64,000 bases of DNA from Rhizobium sp. RU36D (GTDB taxonomy: Bacteria; Pseudomonadota; Alphaproteobacteria; Rhizobiales; Rhizobiaceae): positions 1 to 64,000 of the forward strand of contig NZ_FWXU01000005.1 of NCBI RefSeq assembly GCF_900176345.1, read 5' to 3'. Below are positions 34,997-44,422 of the stretch, one piece after another. Both the position numbers and the translations under genes were made by a program. Position 1 is the stretch's first letter; each line of letters starts with the position of its first letter. Below the pieces are notes generated by a model, which was not told the DNA's origin, searched no databases, and saw only the letters and a list, made by a program, of their open reading frames with translations.

Positions 34997-36152
34997 TTTT
35001 CGCGTGGTGTTACTGGACCGCGTCATTGAACGTGGCTCCGTCAGGGTCGAGAACGGCAGGATCGCGGAGATCGCTGAAACCCCGGTGGCCGGCGCCGACA
35101 TGTCTGGCGATGGCCTGCTGCTTCTGCCGGGCTTCGTCGATATGCATGGCGATATGGTGGAGCGCGAGGTGGAGCCCCGCCTGAACGTGCCGATGCCGAT
35201 GGAGCTTGGCCTGCGCGATCTCGATCGCAGGCTGGCGGTCGCCGGCATTACAACGGCCTATGCCGCCGTATCCTTCAGCCCCTCGTCCACCTATGGCCAT
35301 CTGCGCAGCTACGAGCATACCAGCGCCATCATCCGTGCCCTGAAATCGATGGGACCGAAGCTTCTGGTGGATCACCGGGTCCATGCCCGCTTCGAGATCA
35401 CCTTTCCCAAGGCCCTGGCGGTCATTGATGCGCTGATTGCCGAGGGGGCGGTAGATCTGATCTCGCTCACGGATCATACGCCGGGTCAGGGCCAGTATCG
35501 GGATATCGAGCGCCATGTGGAAAAGATGGTACGCGAAAAAGGCGTGAGCCGCGACGAGGCGGCCCAGTCGGTCGCCAAGCGGATCGAGGAACGCACCGTG
35601 CCCGCGGAAATCATGGCGCAGACGCTGAATGCGATTTCCGCGACCTGCCGCGCCCATGGCGTCATCCTTGCCAGCCATGATGACGACACGATCGGCAAGG
35701 TGGCCCTGATGCACGATCTGGGCGCCGCGATCAGCGAATTCCCGGTGACCATCGAGGCCGCCCGTGAAGCCCGTGCAATGGGGCTTGCCACCGCCATGGG
35801 CGCACCAAATGCGCTGCGGGGTCAGTCCTATTCCGGCAATCTGTCGGCGCGTGAAGCCCATGCCCAGGGCGTTCTCGATATCCTGGCTTCGGACTACCAC
35901 CCCTCCGCCATCCTGCCGGCGATCCTCGAACTGGCCAAGGCAGATCCTGCAGGCCTTCCCGGTGCCACCAGACTGGCGACTCTCAACCCCGCCAGGGCAC
36001 TCGGCCTTTCCGACCGCGGCGAAATTGCCGTGGGCAAGCTGGCCGATTTCGTCATCGCGGATGATAGCGGCATAGGGCATGTCCGGGCGACCATCCGTCA
36101 GGGCGGCAAGATCTATTCCGATGGCTCGGTTTTCCGTCTTCGGGCGGCTTGA
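34983..36152 (+). CDS. phnM: Ribose 1-methylphosphonate 5-triphosphate diphosphatase PhnM
   Basis: This 389-residue amidohydrolase has the metal motif F-V-D-M-H-G-D, D-H-R-V-H-A-R-F-E-I, S-L-T-D-H-T-P-G-Q-G-Q, L-A-S-H-D-D-D, M-G-A-P-N-x-L-R-G-x-S-x-S-G-N and S-D-Y-H-P. All ligand positions of PhnM are kept. It removes pyrophosphate from the triphosphate made by PhnI. It is the last gene of the first block; 166 bases without a gene follow before phnC. phnN and phnP, usual later steps, do not follow it. Confidence 0.91.
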   Translation: MWISDFRVVLLDRVIERGSVRVENGRIAEIAETPVAGADMSGDGLLLLPGFVDMHGDMVEREVEPRLNVPMPMELGLRDLDRRLAVAGITTAYAAVSFSPSSTYGHLRSYEHTSAIIRALKSMGPKLLVDHRVHARFEITFPKALAVIDALIAEGAVDLISLTDHTPGQGQYRDIERHVEKMVREKGVSRDEAAQSVAKRIEERTVPAEIMAQTLNAISATCRAHGVILASHDDDTIGKVALMHDLGAAISEFPVTIEAAREARAMGLATAMGAPNALRGQSYSGNLSAREAHAQGVLDILASDYHPSAILPAILELAKADPAGLPGATRLATLNPARALGLSDRGEIAVGKLADFVIADDSGIGHVRATIRQGGKIYSDGSVFRLRAA

Positions 36153-36239
36153 ATGCGGTCTTTCCGATGCTTTCGGGCCGGTGGCGAGAGCTGCCGGCCC
36201 TCTTGTTTGTCCGGGAGGCTCCCTGTCTCGTTTGCGTCA

Positions 36240-36260
36240 TGCGGATGTCACAAATCCGCA
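36240..36260 (+). repeat. Inverted repeat TGCGGAT/ATCCGCA downstream of phnM
   Basis: A 7-bp perfect inverted repeat (36240-36246 and 36254-36260) surrounds GTCACAA. It lies 88 bases after phnM and just before the putative operator at 36268. The following bases are A-rich, not T-rich, so it is not a plus-strand terminator. It may be a second regulator site; GTCACAA resembles half of a PHO box, but the full PHO box is absent. Confidence 0.35.
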
Positions 36261-36267
36261 AAAATAA

Positions 36268-36283
36268 ATTCATTCGGATGATA
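36268..36283 (+). promoter_or_regulatory. Second, degenerate copy of the putative PhnF operator
   Basis: ATTCATTCGGATGATA matches 13 of 16 bases of the palindrome core before phnF (29639-29654), including the first nine. It lies 35 bases before the chosen phnC start. The shared site suggests a second PhnF-controlled promoter for the transporter half of the locus. Confidence 0.5.
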
Positions 36284-36318
36284 TCGGGGTGTCACAGACG
36301 GGGCTCACGATCAGCCTC

Positions 36319-37125
36319 ATGGAAAAGCACAATCTCACCCTGAGCGGCCTTGGCCGCAGCTTCGGTTCCACCCGCGCGGTGGACGGCGTCAGCCTCGATA
36401 TCGGCCCCGGCGAGTTCGTCGGGATCATCGGCCGCTCCGGTGCGGGCAAGTCCACCCTGCTGCGACTGGTCAACCGGCTGGTTGATCCGACCGAGGGAAA
36501 GGTTGTGTTTGGCGGCCAGGACGTGACGGCGTTGAAGGGTCGGTCTTTGCGCGAATGGCGGCGCCAATGCGCGATGATCTTTCAGCAGTTCAACCTGATC
36601 GATCGCCTCGATGTGCTGACGAATGTGCTCGTGGGCCGGCTTGCCTCTCATGGCTTCGCAAGCTCCATGGCCATGCATTTCACCGATGGGGAGCGGGCGC
36701 TTGCGATCCGCGCGCTCGACCGGCTGGACCTGGCGCCCCAAGCGCTCCAGAAAGCCGGCACTCTGTCCGGCGGGCAGCAGCAGCGCGTCGCCATCGCGCG
36801 TGCGCTGGTTCAAAATCCCCGCATCCTGCTGGCCGACGAGCCGATCGCGAGCCTCGATCCCGGCAATGCCACCCGCGTGATGGATGCATTGCGGTCAATC
36901 AACAACGAGGACGGCATTACCGTGCTCGTCAACCTGCACACGCTGGATACTGCGCGCGCCTATTGCGACCGCATCATCGGCATGCGCGCAGGCCGCGTCA
37001 TCTTCGACGGTAGTGCCCGTGACCTCAGCAGCGATGTCGTCCGCGACATCTATGGCGGCGGCGACCTTTCCGAATTTAACGAATCCGTGACCTCGACGGC
37101 GATCCGCCCTGCGGTTCCCGCCTGA
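36319..37125 (+). CDS. phnC: Phosphonate ABC transporter ATP-binding protein PhnC
   Basis: This 268-residue ATPase has Walker [11 protein letters not shown]-loop M-I-F-Q-Q-F-N, signature L-S-G-G-Q-Q-Q-R, Walker [13 protein letters not shown] and the PhnC-type switch V-N-L-H-T-L-D. The start is unclear: ATG 36319 gives the usual N-terminus, GTG 36289 adds ten residues and has GGAT ten bases upstream, but would overlap the region of the putative operator. It energises the PhnDE importer. Confidence 0.91.
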   Translation: MEKHNLTLSGLGRSFGSTRAVDGVSLDIGPGEFVGIIGRSGAGKSTLLRLVNRLVDPTEGKVVFGGQDVTALKGRSLREWRRQCAMIFQQFNLIDRLDVLTNVLVGRLASHGFASSMAMHFTDGERALAIRALDRLDLAPQALQKAGTLSGGQQQRVAIARALVQNPRILLADEPIASLDPGNATRVMDALRSINNEDGITVLVNLHTLDTARAYCDRIIGMRAGRVIFDGSARDLSSDVVRDIYGGGDLSEFNESVTSTAIRPAVPA

Positions 37126-37148
37126 CCCACCTACCAAGGGAGACATCC

Positions 37149-38051
37149 ATGCGATTTCTAGCCGCGACTGCGCTTATTGCCCTCGTATCCGTTCCGGCCA
37201 TGGCCGCTGACTGGAAGACCGACTACAAGGTCGTCCGTTTCGGCGTCCTCTCCGGCGAAAACGAAAAAGACCGGATTGCCCGGTACAAGCCTTTCGAGGC
37301 CTATCTGGAAAAGACGCTTGGCGTCGACATCGAAATCTTCACGGCCGGAAACTATGACGGCGTCGTGCAGGCGCTTGCCGCCGACCAGATCGAATTCGCC
37401 TTCCTCGGCTCGTCCGCCTATGCGGCTGCCTATACCGAGACCAATGGCGGTGTCGAACCGCTGCTCACGTCGCAGCAGGAAGACGGCTCGACCGGCTATT
37501 ATTCGATCGTCGCCGTGCGTTGCGACAGCCCATACAAGAAGATCGAGGACCTGAAGGGCAAGGTGCTGGCCTTCGCAGACCCGGATTCCACCAGCGGCTA
37601 TGCCGTTCCCAACTACAATCTGGTGCAGCAGGGTTTTGAACCCTCCACCTATTTCTCGGCCATCCCCTTCTCGGGCAGCCACGAGGCCGGCGTGCAGGGT
37701 GTCGTTAACGGCCAGTTCGATGCTGCCGCGACCTACATCAACAATGAGAAGAGCGGCATTCCGCAGCGCATGGTCGCCAAGGGCATGATCAAGGCGGGCG
37801 AAGTCTGCTGGATCTGGAAGTCGCCCGAAATCACCTCGGGACCGTTCACCGCCCGCAAGAACCTGCCGGCCGAGCTGATCTCCGCCATGAAGGACGCCGT
37901 CAAGAACGTGCCGACCGCCGATCCGGCGGCCTTCAAGGAAATGAGCGGCGCCGAAAGCTCCACCGCCAAGGCCTATGTTGAGGTCAACCATGACCGCTAC
38001 CAGTGGATTGTCGACATGCGCGCCTGGCTGAAGGCCCAGCGCAAGAGCTGA
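37149..38051 (+). CDS. phnD: Phosphonate ABC transporter substrate-binding protein PhnD
   Basis: This 300-residue periplasmic protein has a signal peptide (M-R-F-L-A-A-T-A-L-I-A-L-V-S-V-P-A-M-A-A). The mature part shows F-G-V-L-S-G-E-N-E-K-D-R, E-F-A-F-L-G-S-S-A-Y and the ligand segment F-A-D-P-D-S-T-S-G-Y-x-V-P, all as in PhnD/PhnS-type proteins that bind phosphonates or phosphate esters. GGGAG lies before the ATG. A strong hairpin follows the stop, which would raise its dose over the permeases. Confidence 0.92.
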   Translation: MRFLAATALIALVSVPAMAADWKTDYKVVRFGVLSGENEKDRIARYKPFEAYLEKTLGVDIEIFTAGNYDGVVQALAADQIEFAFLGSSAYAAAYTETNGGVEPLLTSQQEDGSTGYYSIVAVRCDSPYKKIEDLKGKVLAFADPDSTSGYAVPNYNLVQQGFEPSTYFSAIPFSGSHEAGVQGVVNGQFDAAATYINNEKSGIPQRMVAKGMIKAGEVCWIWKSPEITSGPFTARKNLPAELISAMKDAVKNVPTADPAAFKEMSGAESSTAKAYVEVNHDRYQWIVDMRAWLKAQRKS

Positions 38052-38067
38052 TCGAGCAAGAGACCCA

Positions 38068-38100
38068 GGGACAGGCGTCAGCGCCTGTCCCTTTCAATTT
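38068..38100 (+). terminator. Hairpin between phnD and phnE, partial terminator
   Basis: GGGACAGGCG (38068-38077) and CGCCTGTCCC (38082-38091) form a perfect 10-bp stem with a TCAG loop, followed by TTTCAATTT. The broken T-run suggests partial termination or 3'-end protection, giving more binding protein than permease. Confidence 0.65.
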
Positions 38101-38118
38101 CCCCTGGATGATGCAGCC

Positions 38119-39057
38119 ATGACAGCCGCCCTTTCCGCCATGCCATTGGCCGCCATGCCGTCGGCCGCCATTGCCGATTTCGAGCGCGCCTATGCGCTTC
38201 ACCGAAACCGCGCCCGGTTGCAAGCCGCTCTGGTTGGGTTCGTGTTGCTGGCCCTGTTCATCGTGACGGCCGATTTTTCCAACTTCTTCAAGGTAACGCA
38301 GGTCACCCTGACGGATGGAACCCGCGCCGAGCGCTGGATCCTGCTCGCCGGCCTGCCCCGCCTTGGGGAATATCTGGCAAAGACAATGCCTTCCCTCTCC
38401 TGGGAGACCCTGGGTGCCGATATCGCCACCTGGTTCTGGCGGTGGAAGATCTGGGCCTGGCTGCTTCTCGAGACGGTGCTGATTGCCTTCATGGCAACGG
38501 CGCTGGGCGTTGCGGGTGGTTTTCTTCTGTCCTTCCCTGCAGCACGCAACATCACGCCCAATGCATGGGTCCTCTTCGTCACCAGGCGCTTCCTGGAAGT
38601 GGCGCGCACTGTTCCTGAACTGGTTTTCGCGCTGATCTTCGTCTTCTGTTTCGGCGTCGGCCCCATGGCGGGCGTTCTGGCCATCGCGCTTCATACCTGC
38701 GGTGCACTGGGCAAGCTCTATTCCGAAGCCAACGAAAATCTGGATATGCGGCCCCTGGAAGGCGTGAAGGCTTCTGGCGGCAGCTGGGCCGACCAGATCC
38801 GCTACGGTGCGGTGCCGCAGGTTTTGCCCAATATCGTCAGCTACACCCTGCTGCGTTTCGAGATCAATGTACGGTCGTCCTCGATCATCGGCTATGTCGG
38901 TGCCGGCGGCCTGGGCCAGGAATTGCGCACCGCCGTCTCCCTGCAGGAATACACCGATCTCTCCGCCCTTTTCATCATCATTTTCGCCGCCGTCTTCGTC
39001 ATCGACTGGGGGTCGGAAAAGCTCCGCCACCGGCTGATCGGCCTGGAAAGGACTTGA
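38119..39057 (+). CDS. phnE: Phosphonate ABC transporter permease PhnE, first
   Basis: This 312-residue permease has five to six membrane helices and the family phrases F-P-A-A-R-N-I-T-P, R-T-V-P-E-L-V-F-A-L-I-F, G-P-M-A-G-V-L-A-I-A-L-H-T and the ATPase-contacting E-G-V-K-A-S-G-G-S. A long periplasmic loop follows the first helix. It pairs with the next gene, three bases further on; the two are homologous but clearly different, so the channel is a heterodimer. Confidence 0.92.
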   Translation: MTAALSAMPLAAMPSAAIADFERAYALHRNRARLQAALVGFVLLALFIVTADFSNFFKVTQVTLTDGTRAERWILLAGLPRLGEYLAKTMPSLSWETLGADIATWFWRWKIWAWLLLETVLIAFMATALGVAGGFLLSFPAARNITPNAWVLFVTRRFLEVARTVPELVFALIFVFCFGVGPMAGVLAIALHTCGALGKLYSEANENLDMRPLEGVKASGGSWADQIRYGAVPQVLPNIVSYTLLRFEINVRSSSIIGYVGAGGLGQELRTAVSLQEYTDLSALFIIIFAAVFVIDWGSEKLRHRLIGLERT

Positions 39058-39060
39058 GAC

Positions 39061-39924
39061 ATGCAGACCTCGATCTCTCCGACCGATGTCGCCGCCTGGC
39101 GCGAAAAGATGCCGGAGGCATTTCGCGAGCCGCTCTCCGTGCGGCTGCGCCGATACGCTCTGTTCGCTGCCTTTGCCGCGTTGTTTGGCTGGTGTCTTTA
39201 TGATTTCGGCTTTTCTCCGGAGCGGATCATCGCCGGCCTGGGGCGGCTGGGCCGGGTCCTCTCCTTCATGTTCCCGCCCCATGTCTGGACCGAATGGGAG
39301 CAGTTTGCCGATATCCTGAATGGCCTGGGCGAAACCCTCTCCATGGCCTTCCTCGGCACGGTTCTGGGCGCCCTCATTGCCTTTCCGCTGTCGTTTCTCG
39401 GTGCCAAGAACATCAATCGTCTGCCGCTGCTCCGGTTCGGTGTGCGGCGCGGTTTCGATATCATCAGAGCCTTCGAAACGCTGATCCTGGCCCTGGTCTT
39501 CATCCGCGCCTTCGGACTCGGGCCGCTGCCCGGCGTGCTCGCCATCGCCGTCAGCGAGATCGGCGTTCTCGCTAAGCTCTATGCCGAAGCGATCGAGAAC
39601 ATTTCCAAGAAGCCGGTGGAAGGCGTCGTGGCGTCGGGCGGGTCGCGCATGCAGGCCGTGCGCTTTGCCATGATGCCGCAGGTCATGCCGGTTCTGCTCT
39701 CCATCACGCTCTACAACTTCGAATCCAATGTGCGCTCCGGGACCATTCTCGGCATCGTCGGCGCGGGCGGCATCGGCTTCCTGCTGTCGGATCGTATCGG
39801 TGCCTATCGCTGGGATGAGGCCTGGTCGATCATCTTCCTGATCATTGCCATGGTCTATGTAATCGATGCCCTGTCGGCGGCGATCCGCACGCGCTTCATT
39901 GGAACAATGGGAACCACGCGATGA
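39061..39924 (+). CDS. phnE: Phosphonate ABC transporter permease PhnE, second
   Basis: This 287-residue permease carries the same marks as its partner: [36 protein letters not shown] and E-G-V-V-A-S-G-G-S. The stop overlaps the start of the hexapeptide transferase gene by four bases. Together with PhnC and PhnD it makes a complete importer for phosphonates or similar organophosphorus compounds. Confidence 0.92.
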   Translation: MQTSISPTDVAAWREKMPEAFREPLSVRLRRYALFAAFAALFGWCLYDFGFSPERIIAGLGRLGRVLSFMFPPHVWTEWEQFADILNGLGETLSMAFLGTVLGALIAFPLSFLGAKNINRLPLLRFGVRRGFDIIRAFETLILALVFIRAFGLGPLPGVLAIAVSEIGVLAKLYAEAIENISKKPVEGVVASGGSRMQAVRFAMMPQVMPVLLSITLYNFESNVRSGTILGIVGAGGIGFLLSDRIGAYRWDEAWSIIFLIIAMVYVIDALSAAIRTRFIGTMGTTR

Positions 39925-40577
39925 AAATGCTGAGCGAGCAACCGACCATTCATGACACCGCCAGCGTGATCGGCTGCGAACTGGGTCGATGGACCGAAAT
40001 TCAAGCCCATGTCAGCATGCGTGACAGCCAGTTTGGAGACTATTCCTACATCGTCAAGGGCGGCAATGTCGTGTGGTCCACGATCGGCAAGTTCTGCTCG
40101 ATCGCCGAGGGCGCGCGCATCAATCCCGGCAACCACGCCACCTGGCGCGCCAGCCAGCACCATTTCACCTATCGCGCCGCGCAATATGGTCTGGGTGAGG
40201 ACGATGCCGAATTCTTCCAATGGCGCCGGGATCATTGGGTGACGATCGGTCACGATGTCTGGATCGGGCATGGCGTCACCATTCTTGCCGGTGTGACCGT
40301 GGGCACGGGGGCCGTCATCGGCGCCGGCGCCGTCGTCTCCAAGGATGTGGAACCCTACACCATCGTCGGTGGCGTGCCGGCGAAGCTCATCAAGCGTCGA
40401 TTTAGCGAGGCCCAGGCCGAAGCTCTGATGCAGATCGCCTGGTGGGACTGGCCGCATGACACACTCCGCCATGCGCTTCCCGATATCCGGCGCTTGTCGA
40501 TCGACGCCTTCATCGAGAAATATCGTCCGGGCACATCTGCGCCGGCCGCCACCATGGAGGCTGAGGCCGGTGAATAG
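39921..40577 (+). CDS. Phosphonate-associated hexapeptide-repeat transferase
   Basis: This 218-residue protein has left-handed beta-helix repeats ([36 protein letters not shown]) and N-P-G-N-H, H-H-F-T-Y-R-A, W-D-W-P-H near the active site. It resembles the transferase family that regularly accompanies phn genes and chloramphenicol-acetyltransferase-like enzymes. It may acetylate aminoalkylphosphonates as PhnO does, which is inference. It overlaps the next gene by eight bases. Confidence 0.85.
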   Translation: MKMLSEQPTIHDTASVIGCELGRWTEIQAHVSMRDSQFGDYSYIVKGGNVVWSTIGKFCSIAEGARINPGNHATWRASQHHFTYRAAQYGLGEDDAEFFQWRRDHWVTIGHDVWIGHGVTILAGVTVGTGAVIGAGAVVSKDVEPYTIVGGVPAKLIKRRFSEAQAEALMQIAWWDWPHDTLRHALPDIRRLSIDAFIEKYRPGTSAPAATMEAEAGE

Positions 40578-41568
40578 CTATATCACCATCGAAGATCTGA
40601 CCGTTGCCTTTGACGGCGTGACTGTTCTGCACGGCATCAACCTTGCCATCGGCAGGGGCGAAACGCTGGGTCTGGTCGGCGAATCCGGCTCCGGCAAATC
40701 CTTGACCTGGCTTGCGGCACTCGGTCTGCTGCCCGGCAAAGCAAAGGTCGGCGGCCGCGTGATGCTGGATGGCGAGAACCTCGTCGGCATGGCACCGAGC
40801 GCGCTGCGTCGCATCCGCGGCGGGCGTATCGCGATGATCTTCCAGGATCCGGCAAGCGCGCTGAACCCAATGCTCACCATCGGCAGCCAGATTGGCGAAG
40901 CTCTGCTGCTCCATCGCGGCCTTTCGGGGCGTTCGGCACGGGCAGAGGCGCGCCGCCTGCTTGATCTCGTCGGCATTCCCGATGCGGAGCGACGGCTCTC
41001 CGCCTATCCGCATGAACTATCAGGCGGGCAGAACCAGCGCATCATGATTGCCATGGCGCTGGCCGGCGAACCGGACTTGCTGATCGCCGACGAACCGACC
41101 ACGGCACTTGACGTGACGATCCAGGCGCAGATCCTCGATCTGCTGGCCTTGGTGCAGCGCGAATCCGGCACCGGCCTCGTGTTGATCAGCCATGACCTCG
41201 GCGTGGTCGCCCAGACCTGTGACCGGGTTGCGGTGATGTATGCGGGGCGGATTGTCGAGGAGGCCGCTGCCGAGCAATTGTTCGACCGCCCCGCCCATCC
41301 CTATAGCCGTGGCCTGATCGACAGTCTGCCGCGCATCGATGGACCGCGCCGCCGGTTGGTGTCGATCGGCGGTACGGTTCCCGATCCCCGGTCATTGCCG
41401 CAAGGCTGCGCCTTCTCACCCCGATGCGCCAGGGCAAGCATTGACTGCCAGCATTCGGTGCCGCCGCTTGCCGGCATCGGTGGCGGTCGTAACCTCGCCT
41501 GCTTCAATGCGGTCCAATACGAGCGGCTGCCGGTGGCGGGTGTGTCCCTGGAACGGGTGTCACCATGA
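40570..41568 (+). CDS. Dipeptide/oligopeptide-type ABC transporter ATP-binding protein (DppD type)
   Basis: This 332-residue ATPase shows Walker [10 protein letters not shown]-loop M-I-F-Q-D-P, signature L-S-G-G-Q-N-Q-R, Walker [17 protein letters not shown], and the C-terminal cysteine pattern C-A-F-S-P-R-C-x6-C. The start is GTG at 40570 with GGAGG ten bases before it. Its overlap with the phn transferase gene puts this importer in the phn transcript, so the substrate may be an organophosphorus compound, not a peptide. Confidence 0.92.
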   Translation: MNSYITIEDLTVAFDGVTVLHGINLAIGRGETLGLVGESGSGKSLTWLAALGLLPGKAKVGGRVMLDGENLVGMAPSALRRIRGGRIAMIFQDPASALNPMLTIGSQIGEALLLHRGLSGRSARAEARRLLDLVGIPDAERRLSAYPHELSGGQNQRIMIAMALAGEPDLLIADEPTTALDVTIQAQILDLLALVQRESGTGLVLISHDLGVVAQTCDRVAVMYAGRIVEEAAAEQLFDRPAHPYSRGLIDSLPRIDGPRRRLVSIGGTVPDPRSLPQGCAFSPRCARASIDCQHSVPPLAGIGGGRNLACFNAVQYERLPVAGVSLERVSP

Positions 41569-42599
41569 CCAGGTCATTGCTGGACGTCCGATCCATCGCC
41601 CGTGTCTACGATATGCATCACGGCATGTTCGCCAAGGCTGCGGGCGTGCGCGCGGTCGACGATGTCTCGCTGCTGCTGGAACGCGGCGATACGCTTGGCA
41701 TTGTTGGCGAAAGCGGTTCGGGCAAGTCGACCACTGGTCGCGTCGTTCTCGGTCTGGAGCCGCCGAGCGCGGGCGAGGTCCTGTTCGACGGCAGGCCGAT
41801 GCCCCGGCATGGGAGCCCGGAATGGCGCAAGGCCCGTATGCGCATGCAGATGATCTACCAGGATCCGTTCGGCGCACTGGATCGTCGCATGCCGGTCGCG
41901 GCACAGGTGCGCGAACCCCTAGATATTCACGCGATCGGCACGCCGGCCGACCGGGATGCGCGTGTTGGTGAGTTGCTGCAGGCGGTCGGGCTGTCTGCGA
42001 GCGTGACGAAGCGCTTTCCGCATGAACTCTCGGGCGGACAACGTCAGCGGGTGGTGCTGGCGCGCGCGCTCATCACCCGGCCCGATCTCCTCGTCTGCGA
42101 CGAACCTGTCTCGGCGCTCGACGTGTCGATCCAGGCCCAGGTGGTGAACCTCCTGAGCGATCTGCAGGCGGATCTCGGCATTGCCATGGTCTTCATCAGC
42201 CATGACCTGCGGGTCGTGCGCCAGGTCAGCCGGCGCATTGCTGTCATGTATCTCGGCCGGATCGTCGAGGAAGGCGATGCGGATGATCTCTTCGTCCGCC
42301 CCGAGCATCCCTATACCCGCGCACTGGTTTCCGCGGCGCCTATGCCCGGCCGTCGCATGGCCGATCGGGACATGCTGCAAGGTGAGCCGCCAAACCCCGC
42401 CCACCGTCCTTCCGGCTGTTCGTTCCATCCACGCTGCCCCGTGGCCCTGGCGCGTTGCCGGACGGAGATGCCTGCGCTTGCTGATCTCGGCGGCAACCGG
42501 TTGGTGGCCTGCCACCTTGCCACAGGGGCGAACTCTATAGACGTGGCTTCGCCTTCCGGCAGTGCCGCTGCCCGCACCATGGAGGGCGCTGCCCGATGA
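41565..42599 (+). CDS. Dipeptide/oligopeptide-type ABC transporter ATP-binding protein (DppF type)
   Basis: This 344-residue ATPase has Walker [11 protein letters not shown]-loop M-I-Y-Q-D-P, signature L-S-G-G-Q-R-Q-R, Walker B L-L-V-C-D-E-P-V-S-A-L-D and the C-S-F-H-P-R-C motif. It overlaps its partner ATPase and the next permease by four bases each. It differs clearly from the DppF-like protein at 3394-4407, so the two importers are not a recent duplication. Confidence 0.92.
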   Translation: MTRSLLDVRSIARVYDMHHGMFAKAAGVRAVDDVSLLLERGDTLGIVGESGSGKSTTGRVVLGLEPPSAGEVLFDGRPMPRHGSPEWRKARMRMQMIYQDPFGALDRRMPVAAQVREPLDIHAIGTPADRDARVGELLQAVGLSASVTKRFPHELSGGQRQRVVLARALITRPDLLVCDEPVSALDVSIQAQVVNLLSDLQADLGIAMVFISHDLRVVRQVSRRIAVMYLGRIVEEGDADDLFVRPEHPYTRALVSAAPMPGRRMADRDMLQGEPPNPAHRPSGCSFHPRCPVALARCRTEMPALADLGGNRLVACHLATGANSIDVASPSGSAAARTMEGAAR

Positions 42600-43546
42600 C
42601 CGTCCAGAGCCTTGTCGCCATTCTCTATCGCGTGTTGCGTTCGCTGATCACGCTCCTGCTGTGCGTAACGGTCGTTTTCGTCGTCTTGCGCACGGCCGGC
42701 GATCCCGTCGATCAATTGCTGCCGCCCGAAACACCGCCCTCCGTCATGGAGGACTACCGGGTGGCCTGGGGCCTCGATCGGCCGCTTTATGTGCAATACG
42801 TCGCCTTTCTCGGCCGTGCCCTGCAAGGAGATCTCGGCGTCTCCTTCACCAATGATTTGCCGGTGGTCGATGTGATCGTTGAGACATTGCCGCGCACACT
42901 GATGCTGGGCATTTGCGCGCTGCTGCTGGCATCGCTTCTCGGCTTGACTTTCGGCATCCTCGGCGCGGTGCGGCGGGGTTCGGCTGTCGATCGCGGCGTC
43001 ATGGCCTTTGCGGTGCTCGGCTATTCCATGCCGATCTTCTTTCTCGGGATCATGATGATACTCCTGTTTGCCCTGCAGCTGCGCATCCTGCCGTCATCAG
43101 GGGCGACGACATGGCTGCACCTGATCATGCCGACGGTGACGCTGGCGCTGCCGCTGGCCGGGCGCATCGCCCGCTTTGCCCGCACGGCGACATTGGAGGT
43201 CATGGGCAAGCAGTTCATCCGCACCGCCCATGCCAAGGGCGCCGGGCAGACCACGGTGATCCTGCGCCATGCGCTACCCAATGCCATGGTGCCGCTCCTG
43301 ATGTTCTACGGCATCGAGATTGGCTTGACGCTCTCTGGTGCAGTCGTGGTCGAGACCATCTTCGCCTGGCCCGGCCTCGGCCGGCTGCTGGTGTCTTCTG
43401 TCTACATGCGCGACCTGCCGGTGGTCCAGGGCGTCATCCTCACGGTGACCCTGATCATCGTGCTGTCCAATCTTCTGGTCGATATCCTCCATGCGGTCAT
43501 CGATCCCAAGGTCAGCCTTGCCCGCACGCTTGGAGGTGCCCAATGA
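42596..43546 (+). CDS. Dipeptide/oligopeptide-type ABC transporter permease (DppB type)
   Basis: This 316-residue permease has an N-terminal helix, the loop G-L-D-R-P-L-Y-V-Q-Y-V, six hydrophobic segments and the EAA loop A-T-L-E-V-M-G-K-Q-F-I-R-T-A-H-A-K-G. The short N-terminus is typical. It pairs with the following DppC-like subunit, which it overlaps by four bases. Confidence 0.92.
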   Translation: MTVQSLVAILYRVLRSLITLLLCVTVVFVVLRTAGDPVDQLLPPETPPSVMEDYRVAWGLDRPLYVQYVAFLGRALQGDLGVSFTNDLPVVDVIVETLPRTLMLGICALLLASLLGLTFGILGAVRRGSAVDRGVMAFAVLGYSMPIFFLGIMMILLFALQLRILPSSGATTWLHLIMPTVTLALPLAGRIARFARTATLEVMGKQFIRTAHAKGAGQTTVILRHALPNAMVPLLMFYGIEIGLTLSGAVVVETIFAWPGLGRLLVSSVYMRDLPVVQGVILTVTLIIVLSNLLVDILHAVIDPKVSLARTLGGAQ

Positions 43547-44418
43547 CGACGATCGACAGCCCTGCTTTGCCCCGTCGTCGGCTGTTAGGTGGCATGCCCA
43601 TCTCGATAGTCATCAGCCTGAGCTGGCTCGCGCTCGTCGTGCTCGTAGCCATCTTTGCCGATCTGGTGGCACCTGCCCATTACACCACGCAGGACCTGCT
43701 CGCGCGTTTCCGCCCGCCCGTTTTCATTGGCGGCAGTTGGGATCATGTGCTTGGTACTGATCATCTGGGCCGGGATGTTCTGAGCCGCATCATCTATGCG
43801 CTGCGCACCTCAATCCTCATTGCTGTCCTCGGCACCCTGATCGGTGCCGTCTGCGGCACGCTCATGGGGCTTGCGGCCGGGCGGCTGCGCGGGCTTGTCG
43901 ATCTGTTCGTGATGATGCTCACGGATATCCAGACGGCGATGCCATCGCTTTTCATCGCCATCGCCTTCCTCGCCTTCTTCGGCAACAGCATCCCTCTGTT
44001 CATCGTCCTGGTCAGCCTGGAAGGCTGGGAACGCTATGCGCGCCTTGCCCGAGGACAGGTCATTTCGGAGCAATCGGCCGATTATGTGAAGGCCGTGGAA
44101 GCACTGGGCGCGGGTCCTGGCCGCGTGGTCTTCCGGCACCTGTTGCCGAATATTGCCGCGGCGCTCGTGGTGCAGGCGACGCTCAATTTCCCCGGCACGA
44201 TCCTGCTGGAAACCTCCCTTTCCTTCCTTGGCCTTGGCATACAGCCGCCCGGCACCTCCCTTGGGCTGATGCTGGGAGAGGGCCGCAATTACCTGCTCAA
44301 CGCGTGGTGGATCGCCGTCCTGCCCGGTATCGTCATCTTCCTCACAACCCTTGCCATGAGTCTCTTCGGCGACTGGCTCCGCGACCGTCTCGATCCGACG
44401 GCCGAACAGGAAGGATGA
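43543..44418 (+). CDS. Dipeptide/oligopeptide-type ABC transporter permease (DppC type)
   Basis: This 291-residue permease has the hallmark L-G-T-D-H-L-G-R-D-V-L-S-R after the first helix and an EAA loop S-E-Q-S-A-D-Y-V-K-A-V-E-A-L-G-A. A longer frame from 42913 is a shadow of the preceding gene; the ATG at 43543 overlaps that gene's stop. It is followed after four bases by the GDPD gene, which puts enzyme and importer in one unit. Confidence 0.92.
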   Translation: MTTIDSPALPRRRLLGGMPISIVISLSWLALVVLVAIFADLVAPAHYTTQDLLARFRPPVFIGGSWDHVLGTDHLGRDVLSRIIYALRTSILIAVLGTLIGAVCGTLMGLAAGRLRGLVDLFVMMLTDIQTAMPSLFIAIAFLAFFGNSIPLFIVLVSLEGWERYARLARGQVISEQSADYVKAVEALGAGPGRVVFRHLLPNIAAALVVQATLNFPGTILLETSLSFLGLGIQPPGTSLGLMLGEGRNYLLNAWWIAVLPGIVIFLTTLAMSLFGDWLRDRLDPTAEQEG

Positions 44419-44422
44419 TGCC

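Noticed and set aside
34983..36152. Possible decay of PhnM, because its metal motif reads H-G-D where E. coli has H-T-D
   Set aside because: The His and Asp ligands and all later motifs are intact; the middle residue is not a ligand.
36240..36300. A full PHO box before phnC
   Set aside because: Only a half-like GTCACAA is seen; the second half of the direct repeat is missing.
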